This document shows positions 58,256 to 64,000 of a DNA stretch of 64,000 nucleotides, one piece after another. Position numbers and translations under genes: made by a program. The notes beneath the pieces were generated by a model. That model was not told where the DNA came from. It searched no databases and saw nothing but the letters and a program-made list of their open reading frames with translations. Source of the stretch: Dechloromonas denitrificans. Lineage in GTDB: Bacteria > Pseudomonadota > Gammaproteobacteria > Burkholderiales > Rhodocyclaceae. The DNA is taken from assembly GCF_001551835.1 (NCBI RefSeq), contig NZ_LODL01000010.1:570-64569 (forward strand). Direction: 5' to 3'. Positions within the stretch are counted from its first letter, which is position 1, and each line of letters begins with the position of its first letter.

Positions 58256-59233
58256 ATGATGACCCACGCCATTCGCATCCATCAGACCGGCGGCCCGGAA
58301 GTGCTGCGCTGGGAAGAAGTCGAGCTGGCCGCCCCGGCCCCGGGCGAAGCCACCGTCCGCCACCACGCGGTCGGCCTCAATTTTATCGATACCTATCATC
58401 GGAGCGGCCTCTACCCGTTGCCGCTGCCATCCGGGCTCGGCCTTGAAGGCGCCGGGGTCGTCGCGGCGGTCGGCGAGGGCGTCAGCGAGGTCAAGGTGGG
58501 CGACCGCGTCGCCTATGCCGGCGGCCCGGTCGGCGCCTATGCCGAGGCGCGCAACATTCCGGCGCATCGCCTGCTCAAGCTGCCGGACAGCATTCCCTTC
58601 GAGACGGCGGCAGCGATGATGCTGCAAGGCCTGACTGCTGCCTACCTGCTGCGCCGCACCTACCGTGTGCAGGCCGGCGATCACGTGCTGATTCATGCCG
58701 CGGCTGGCGGGGTCGGCCTGATTGCCTGCCAGTGGGCCAAGGTCTTGGGGGCGACGGTGATCGGCACGGTCGGTTCGGCCGCCAAGGGCGAACTGGCCAG
58801 GGCGCATGGCTGCGACCACGTGATCAATTATTCGAACGAGAACTTCACCCAGCGCGTCCGTGAAATTACCGGCGGCGAAGGGGTGCCGGTGGTCTATGAC
58901 GGCGTTGGCAAGGATACCTTCATCGGTTCGCTCGACTGCCTGCGGCCGCAGGGCATGATGGTCAGCTACGGCAACGCCTCCGGCCCGGTGCCGCCGGTCG
59001 ACCTGCTGCTGCTGTCGCAAAAGGGCTCGTTGTTCATCACCCGGCCGACCTTGATGGGCTACACCGCCAAGCGCGAGGATTTGCTGGCGCTGGGGGCCGA
59101 ACTGTTTGCCGTGGTGGCAAGCGGCCAGGTCAGGATCGAGGTCAATCAGCGCTATGCCCTGAAGGATGCGGCCCAGGCGCAGCGCGATCTGGAAGCGCGG
59201 CAGACGACCGGTTCGACCATCCTGCTGCCGTGA
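58256..59233 (+). CDS. qor: NADPH:quinone oxidoreductase, zeta-crystallin type
   Basis: 325 residues. AIRIHQTGGPEVLRWEEVEL start, GLNFIDTYHRSGLYPLPLPS, GLEGAGVVAAVGEGV and VLIHAAAGGVGLIACQWAKV (NADPH loop), with no zinc ligands. It reduces quinones in the cytoplasm. AGGAGACG precedes ATGATG; 58259 is an alternative start. Its stop overlaps the next start (TGATG), beginning a three-gene translationally coupled run. Confidence 0.93.
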   Translation: MMTHAIRIHQTGGPEVLRWEEVELAAPAPGEATVRHHAVGLNFIDTYHRSGLYPLPLPSGLGLEGAGVVAAVGEGVSEVKVGDRVAYAGGPVGAYAEARNIPAHRLLKLPDSIPFETAAAMMLQGLTAAYLLRRTYRVQAGDHVLIHAAAGGVGLIACQWAKVLGATVIGTVGSAAKGELARAHGCDHVINYSNENFTQRVREITGGEGVPVVYDGVGKDTFIGSLDCLRPQGMMVSYGNASGPVPPVDLLLLSQKGSLFITRPTLMGYTAKREDLLALGAELFAVVASGQVRIEVNQRYALKDAAQAQRDLEARQTTGSTILLP

Positions 59234-60552
59234 TGGCGAAGATCAAGGCTGGCCTGCTTTCGCTGCGCGACCTGTTCGCCACCGCCTGGTGGATCTTCCT
59301 GATCGTCGGCATCGGCTTCATCGTCGCCTACCAGTTCGTCCAGCCGGCGCCGCCGAACCGGATCGTCATCACGTCCGGCGGCGAGAGCGGCGCCTACTAC
59401 CAGTTTGCCCAGCGCTACGCGGCGATTCTCGCCCGCGACGGCATCACGCTTGAGGTCAAGACTTCGGCCGGTTCACTGGAAAACCTCGAGCGCCTGCAAA
59501 AGGACGAGGCGCAAATCGGTTTCGTCCAGGGCGGCGTCATTGCGCCGAAGGACGATGCGGAGGAAGAGGACAACGGTCTGCGCTCGCTCGGCAGCGTTTT
59601 CTACGAGCCGGTCTGGGTCTTCTATCGTGGCGACAAGCCTCTGACCCGGCTGACCGAACTGCGCGGCAAGCGCATCGCGATCGGCCAGGAAGGCTCCGGC
59701 GTGCGGCAACTGGCGCAGCAACTGTTGGCCGCCAACGAAATTCCGGCCGGCCAGCACCTGGTGCCGCTGGCCGGTCTGAAGGCGGCCGAGGAACTGCAGC
59801 AGGGGCGGATCGATGCCGCCTTCATCATCGCCGCCGAAACGGCGCCGGTCGTTCAGGTGCTGCTCCGTTCCCCCGGCATCAAGCTGATGAGCTTTGCCCA
59901 GGCCGGCGCCTACCAGCGCCGCTTTCCCTTCCTGACCAAGCTGACTTTTCCGCACGGCGTTGCCGATCTGGTCCGCGACTTCCCGCCGGACGACATCAAG
60001 GTGCTGGCGCCGACCGCCAACCTGATCGTCCGCGACGACCTGCATCCGGCCCTGCAAAGCCTGCTGCTGCAGGCGGCCAGCGAAGTGCATGGCAAATCCG
60101 GCTTCTTCCAGGATGCCGGCGAATTCCCGGCCTACAAGGACCAGATGCTGCCGCTGTCGCCCGACGCTGCGCGCTACTACAAGTCCGGCCCCTCCTTCCT
60201 GCAGCGCTACCTGCCGTTCTGGCTGGCCGTCCTGGTCGACCGGCTGATCGTGCTGCTGGTACCGATCGTCGCCCTGCTCATCCCGCTGCTCAAGATCGCC
60301 CCGGCCATCTACACCTGGCGGGTCCGTTCCAAGGTCTTCCGCTGCTACGGCGAACTGAAGTTCCTCGAAGAAGACCTCAAGCATCATTTCGATGCCGCCA
60401 AGCTGGCCGAATACCGCAGCCGGCTCGATACGCTCGACGACGAAGCCAGTCAGCTGCACGTGCCGCTCGGCTTCACCGACCTGGTCTATACGCTGCGCGA
60501 ACACGTCAATCTGGTGCGGCACATCCTCGACAAACGGGAGTTGCAGGCATGA
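59233..60552 (+). CDS. TAXI-family TRAP transporter substrate-binding protein, membrane-anchored
   Basis: 439 residues. TM near residues 17-35 (AWWIFLIVGIGFIVAYQFV) anchors a periplasmic binding domain: ITSGGESGAYYQFAQRYA, GSLENLERLQKDEAQIGFVQG, ELRGKRIAIGQEGSGVRQLA. A second helix (LVDRLIVLLVPIVALLIPLL) leads to a cytoplasmic tail of about 90 residues, predicted coiled. No TRAP membrane subunits are nearby, so it may serve sensing rather than uptake. Ligand unknown. Confidence 0.88.
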   Translation: MAKIKAGLLSLRDLFATAWWIFLIVGIGFIVAYQFVQPAPPNRIVITSGGESGAYYQFAQRYAAILARDGITLEVKTSAGSLENLERLQKDEAQIGFVQGGVIAPKDDAEEEDNGLRSLGSVFYEPVWVFYRGDKPLTRLTELRGKRIAIGQEGSGVRQLAQQLLAANEIPAGQHLVPLAGLKAAEELQQGRIDAAFIIAAETAPVVQVLLRSPGIKLMSFAQAGAYQRRFPFLTKLTFPHGVADLVRDFPPDDIKVLAPTANLIVRDDLHPALQSLLLQAASEVHGKSGFFQDAGEFPAYKDQMLPLSPDAARYYKSGPSFLQRYLPFWLAVLVDRLIVLLVPIVALLIPLLKIAPAIYTWRVRSKVFRCYGELKFLEEDLKHHFDAAKLAEYRSRLDTLDDEASQLHVPLGFTDLVYTLREHVNLVRHILDKRELQA

Positions 60553-61175
60553 AAGCCTTTCTCGTCGCCAATCCCAAGGGCGGCTCCGGCAAAAGCACGC
60601 TGGCCACCAACCTGGCCGGCTATTTCGCCTCCAAGCGGCATGAAGTGATGCTCGGCGACATCGACCGCCAGCAATCGTCGCGCGAATGGCTGGCCATCCG
60701 GCCTTTCGCGCTGCCCAGCATCGACACCTGGGAAATCGGCGCCGACAACATTTCGCGGCCGCCGAAAGGCACCAGCCATGTCGTCCTTGATACGCCGGCC
60801 GGCCTGCACGGCAAGATGCTCGACAAGGTGCTCAAGCTGTCGACCCGGGTCATCGTGCCGGTCCAGCCGTCGATGTTCGACATGCTGGCGACCCGTCATT
60901 TCCTGACCGAACTGCTTTCCGAAAAGGCCGTGCGCAAGGGGCGGGCCGATGTCGCGGTGATCGGCATGCGGGTCGATGCGCGGACGCGTGCCGCCGGCGA
61001 GCTGGAAAGGTTTTTCGCCACTTTCGAGCTGCCGGTGCTCGCCTATCTGCGCGATACCCAGGTCTATGTCCAGGCCGCCGGTGCCGGCATGACCATCTTC
61101 GACCTGCCGCCGTCCCGGGCCGAGCGCGATCTCGAGCAATGGCGGGCGATCATCGAGTGGGCGGAAGCCGAATAG
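60549..61175 (+). CDS. ParA/MinD-family ATPase
   Basis: 208 residues. Deviant Walker A in VANPKGGSGKSTLATNLAG, then GDIDRQQSSREWLAIRP and VVLDTPAGLHGKML. No ParB is nearby, so it is an orphan of the type used to position proteins or chemoreceptor clusters. Overlaps the TAXI gene by four bases (ATGA). Confidence 0.92.
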   Translation: MKAFLVANPKGGSGKSTLATNLAGYFASKRHEVMLGDIDRQQSSREWLAIRPFALPSIDTWEIGADNISRPPKGTSHVVLDTPAGLHGKMLDKVLKLSTRVIVPVQPSMFDMLATRHFLTELLSEKAVRKGRADVAVIGMRVDARTRAAGELERFFATFELPVLAYLRDTQVYVQAAGAGMTIFDLPPSRAERDLEQWRAIIEWAEAE

Positions 61176-61202
61176 ACCGCTTGTGGTGCCCGGCAGGCGA
61201 TG

Positions 61203-61235
61203 CCTGCGGTCGACCTGCCAATTTGGCCAATTTTC
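61203..61235 (+). repeat. 33-bp dispersed repeat, copy 9 (intergenic)
   Basis: CCTGCGGTCGAC, 11 bases, GCC, AATTTTC; sits between the ParA and LRR-kinase genes. Confidence 0.6.
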
Positions 61236-61263
61236 ACCCTGCCGCTGCGAGCGGCCGAAAGCC

Positions 61264-62571
61264 ATGGATACCCTTTCCCGATTGCGTGCCGGCCAGCTGG
61301 CCGGCATCCGGCGGCTCGACCTGAGCTGCGGCCTCACCGAATTCCCGGCCGAGATTTTCGCGCTGGCCGATACGCTGGAGATTCTCAACCTCTCCGGCAA
61401 CGCCCTGAGCCGCCTGCCCGACGATCTGCCCCGGCTGCACAAGCTGCGCATCATCTTCTGCTCCGACAACCGCTTCACCCGGCTGCCGGAGGTGCTCGGT
61501 GCCTGCCCGCAACTTAGCATGATCGGCTTTCGGGCCAACCAGATTGCCGAGGTGCCGGCCGCCGCCCTGCCGCCCGACTTGCGCTGGCTGGTGCTGACCG
61601 ACAACCGGATCGAAGAACTGCCGGCCGCGATCGGGCGCTGCAAATCGCTGCAGAAACTGATGCTGGCCGGTAACCGGCTGCAAGCCCTGCCCGCGGCCTT
61701 GGCCGACTGTCGCAATCTGGAACTGTTGCGGATTGCCGCCAACCGGCTGGAAGCCTTGCCGGACTGGCTGCTGACGCTGCCCCGGCTGGCCTGGCTGGCC
61801 TATTCCGGCAACCCGTTCAGCGACCGCTCGGAAGCCTCGGTGCTGGCCCGTCACCCGATTGGCGAGATCGACTGGACGACCCTGAGTCTGGCCGAGAAAC
61901 TGGGTGAAGGCGCTTCCGGCGAGATCTTCCGGGCCACCGGTGGGGCGGGCGAGGTCGCCGTCAAGCTGTTCAAGGGGGCGCTGACCAGCGACGGCCTGCC
62001 GCACAGCGAAATGGATGCCTGCATCGCCGCCGGCACCCATCTCAACCTGATTCCGGTGCTCGGCAAAGTAGCCGGCCATCCGCAGGCGGCCGATGGCCTG
62101 GTGATGGCGCTGATCGCGACCGATTACCTCAATCTGGCCGGGCCGCCCAGCCTCGATTCCTGTACCCGCGACATCTACCCGGCCGGCGCCGGCTTGCCGC
62201 TGCCGACCGTCCTCGGCATTGCCCGCGGCATCGCCTCGGCGGCCCGCCACCTGCACGGCCAGGGCATCCTGCATGGCGATCTCTACGCCCACAACATCCT
62301 CTACCACACAGCCGGTGACTGCCTGCTCGGCGACTTTGGTGCCGCTTCCTTCTTCGAGCCGGAGGCGAAGGCCCGGGCGCAAGCCCTGCAACGCATCGAG
62401 GTGCGCGCCTTCGCCTGCCTGCTCGATGAACTGCTCGATCTTTGCCCGGCCGGCGAGCCGCCGCAGACGTTGAGCGCCCTGCGGGCCTTGGCGGAGCGTT
62501 GCCATGACCCGGAAGTGGGGCGCCGCCCCTTGTTCGCTGAGATTGCCGAGCAACTGGCCGAATTCGGCTAG
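61264..62571 (+). CDS. Leucine-rich-repeat protein kinase
   Basis: 435 residues. Residues about 15-195 contain about eight LRRs (LEILNLSGNALSRLPDDL, LRWLVLTDNRIEELPAAIG, LQKLMLAGNRLQALPAAL). From about 210 a Ser/Thr kinase-like domain follows: glycine loop KLGEGASGEIF, Lys in EVAVKLFKG, catalytic GILHGDLYAHNIL (H-G-D instead of H-R-D) and DFG in LLGDFGAASFF. The domain is short, lacking much of the C-lobe. No transmembrane segment. No ribosome site stronger than GCCGAAAG precedes ATG 61264. Likely a cytoplasmic signalling kinase; partners unknown. Confidence 0.9.
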   Translation: MDTLSRLRAGQLAGIRRLDLSCGLTEFPAEIFALADTLEILNLSGNALSRLPDDLPRLHKLRIIFCSDNRFTRLPEVLGACPQLSMIGFRANQIAEVPAAALPPDLRWLVLTDNRIEELPAAIGRCKSLQKLMLAGNRLQALPAALADCRNLELLRIAANRLEALPDWLLTLPRLAWLAYSGNPFSDRSEASVLARHPIGEIDWTTLSLAEKLGEGASGEIFRATGGAGEVAVKLFKGALTSDGLPHSEMDACIAAGTHLNLIPVLGKVAGHPQAADGLVMALIATDYLNLAGPPSLDSCTRDIYPAGAGLPLPTVLGIARGIASAARHLHGQGILHGDLYAHNILYHTAGDCLLGDFGAASFFEPEAKARAQALQRIEVRAFACLLDELLDLCPAGEPPQTLSALRALAERCHDPEVGRRPLFAEIAEQLAEFG

Positions 62572-62593
62572 TCGACCGGCGAGTGCAGGTATT

Positions 62594-62626
62594 GCTGCGG
62601 TCGACGGGCGAAAATGCCTAAAATAT
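62594..62626 (+). repeat. 33-bp dispersed repeat, copy 10 (intergenic)
   Basis: GCTGCGGTCGAC, 11 bases, CCT, then AAAATATC with one extra base; sits between two convergent genes. Confidence 0.55.
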
Positions 62627-62652
62627 CAAATATGTCGATTGTCAGGCAGCGA

Positions 62653-63069
62653 CTAGATGTTGCGGAAGCCCATGACGTTGCTCAGCAGGTGCAGTTTGGG
62701 CTGGCTGTCCAGCCAGTCCCGGGCCTCGGCAAGGCTGGGGCAGACTTCGGTCTGGTAGGAGGACATGTTGGAGGCGATGAGAACCTGTCTGACCCGTTCC
62801 TTCAGGCTTTCGTCGGTCGTCACATAGACGATCCGGCAATTCGGATTGCTGGCGTGGGCACCGTAATTGATCGCCGAAATCTGGGTCAGGGTTTCTTCCG
62901 ACAAGCTATGCCCGCTGGCTTCCGAAAAGTCATTGATGACGTAGTGCGCCTCGTCGAAGCGAGGGTCGGCCTGCGTCTGTTCGACGGCCTGGATGAACTC
63001 CCGGCCACTGACAAAACCGGAAAAACGCTTGAGGAGTCCTTCAGGTTCCCAATCAACTTCGTATGCCAT
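62653..63069 (-). CDS. Conserved-looking cytoplasmic protein, SpoIIAA/STAS-like
   Basis: 138 residues. GFVSGREFIQAVEQTQADPR, HYVINDFSEASGHSLSEETL and IVYVTTDESLKERVRQVLI suggest an alpha/beta fold like the SpoIIAA-like or STAS-related proteins. No catalytic residues recognised. AGAAAGGTGACC lies upstream of ATG 63069. Function unknown. Confidence 0.7.
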   Translation of the reverse strand: MAYEVDWEPEGLLKRFSGFVSGREFIQAVEQTQADPRFDEAHYVINDFSEASGHSLSEETLTQISAINYGAHASNPNCRIVYVTTDESLKERVRQVLIASNMSSYQTEVCPSLAEARDWLDSQPKLHLLSNVMGFRNI

Positions 63070-63340
63070 AGGTCACCTTTCTCGACAGGGTTCGGCTGCA
63101 ACGCTATCCGTCAATGACCAATGCATTCCAGTCTGCGGCTTAAGGCTCAGGCTTGCTTGAAATAATGGTATCAATTGTAAATTCTGAAAAAATACCGTGA
63201 TCCAAGTAAGGGACTTGGTTTTTCGGTAATGGTTCCAGCAACTTGGCAGAATTGGGCGGAAACCGTTGGCGGGCCGAGCTGCCTGCATTTATGCCGTAGG
63301 GGTTGGGTTTGTATGGCGAATGAATGGCAATCCTGAGCCA
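63070..63340. other. Gene-free interval before the LysR gene end
   Basis: 271 bases, AT-richer than the surroundings near 63160-63240. I see no supported gene. Confidence 0.4.
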
Positions 63341-64000
63341 TCAGAGTCCTGCGGTCAACGCCTCGATTTCGTCATTTTTCGCCAGTTCGGTGAGAAACCA
63401 GGCCAGGGCCTTGCCCGGCTGCCGGCTACGCCAGGCCAGATGCAGCGGCATGGCCGGGCGCGGGTCGCTGATTTCTTTCTCGACCAGGCGGCCGGCGACG
63501 ATTTCCGGGGCGGCCAGCCAACGTGGCAGGTGGCCGATGCCAAGGCCGGCGACCTGGGCGCTCGCCTTGCTGCGGATGTCGGGGACGCGCAAGGCGGGCT
63601 GCCCCTCGATCAGGCCGATGCTGCGCGCGTCAAGTTCCTGCGAGGTATCGGCGACGACGATGGCGCGATGGCGCAGCAGCTCGCTGTTCGGGATGACGCC
63701 CGGCCAGGCGGCCAGCGGGTGCGTGGGGGCGACGGCAAAGACGAAGTCGCTGTGCGCGCACATCAGCCGGGTCGCCATGCCGCTGCGCGCCGGCATGTCG
63801 CCGGGGGCGCCGATCACCAGGTCGGCCCGGCCGGTGGCCAGCGCATCCCAGCAGCCGCCGAGCACTTCGTAGGAGAGCCGGATCTGCGTGCCGTGGCCGG
63901 CGCCATAGAAGCGCTCGAGTAGCGGGTAGAGGCGTTCGAGCGGAATGATGGCGTCGATCGCGATGCGCAGTTCGGCCTCCCAGCCGGTGGCGATGCGCTG
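63341..64000 (-). CDS. LysR-family transcriptional regulator (5' partial)
   Basis: The frame continues beyond base 64000, so only the C-terminal about 219 residues (the effector-binding domain) are visible; the helix-turn-helix lies outside. Typical LysR substrate-domain pieces: LRIAIDAIIPLERLYPLLE, LGGCWDALATGRADLVIGAP, VFAVAPTHPLAAWPG, SKASAQVAGLGIGHLPRWLA. Effector unknown. The C-terminus is coded through a copy of the dispersed repeat (63348-63380). Confidence 0.9.
   Translation of the reverse strand, partial: QRIATGWEAELRIAIDAIIPLERLYPLLERFYGAGHGTQIRLSYEVLGGCWDALATGRADLVIGAPGDMPARSGMATRLMCAHSDFVFAVAPTHPLAAWPGVIPNSELLRHRAIVVADTSQELDARSIGLIEGQPALRVPDIRSKASAQVAGLGIGHLPRWLAAPEIVAGRLVEKEISDPRPAMPLHLAWRSRQPGKALAWFLTELAKNDEIEALTAGL
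63348..63380 (+). repeat. 33-bp dispersed repeat, copy 11 (in coding sequence)
   Basis: CCTGCGGTCAAC (one change from the core), 11 bases, GTC, ATTTTTC; antisense to the last codons of the LysR gene. Confidence 0.5.

Overview
The window is a GC-rich (low-to-mid 60% by eye), gene-dense chromosomal segment of a Gram-negative betaproteobacterium. The best fit is Rhodocyclales of the Dechloromonas/Azonexus type. The evidence is a cytochrome cd1 nitrite reductase (nirS) with an FNR-type box, the betaproteobacterial arrangements rpsU-yqeY-dnaG-rpoD-tRNA-Ile2 and leuS-lptE-holA, a second short IF-1 gene, and many c-di-GMP and chemotaxis genes. The genus is inferred from gene content, not from a database search. 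I see no prophage, complete insertion sequence, CRISPR array or rRNA operon.

Layout. 1-4490: a co-directional lipid-modification cluster (cyclopropane-fatty-acyl synthase, chalcone-isomerase-like protein, MFS carrier, DUF3833 lipoprotein, SDR, NTF2-like protein) with overlapping stops and starts. 4623-8466: a Cache-type chemoreceptor, then a RCK-gated K+ channel with a small membrane protein. 8500-11361: yraN-HIRAN-diaA-dolP, divergent from rsmI. 11399-15276: pyrC operon, a second infA, a transglutaminase-like protein. 15569-20286: leuA divergent from an Lrp/AsnC regulator, the RNase P RNA, and a MoxR/VWA pair. 20398-24629: methyltransferase, an ECF sigma/anti-sigma unit with a secreted COG4315-type lipoprotein, arfB and small genes. 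24762-30527: tRNA-Ile2(CAU), rpoD, dnaG, yqeY and rpsU, with tsaD divergent. 30371-34377: two very small genes, nirS, and a CRP/FNR regulator fused to two PilJ/NarX-like domains. 34379-42632: plsY, folB, ZIP transporter, ybaK, porin, xerD, ogt, gcdH, proA. 42658-48907: a TonB receptor - YfiR - CHASE8 hybrid kinase - REC-GGDEF signalling operon lying between holA and proA. 48954-53260: holA-lptE-leuS, with a compositionally odd insertion inside leuS. 53595-64000: a small conserved-looking protein with two operator-like palindromes, uvrD, an HD-GYP phosphodiesterase, a qor-TAXI-ParA-LRR kinase run and a truncated LysR gene.

How it works together. Much of the window is housekeeping (replication, transcription, translation, envelope assembly). 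Superimposed on it are denitrification (nirS plus a regulator that looks able to sense nitrate or nitrite directly), a c-di-GMP module in which the YfiR/CHASE8 sensor pair is wired to a phosphorelay, and an ECF-controlled envelope unit. The most unusual observations are the FNR-PilJ fusion next to nirS, the YfiR-CHASE8 kinase operon, the roughly 50-residue low-GC insertion in the LeuS editing domain, and a dispersed element of about 33 bp. That element occurs at least eleven times, both between genes and in frame inside genes, with a core CCTGCGGTCGAC and an A/T-rich end at fixed spacing.
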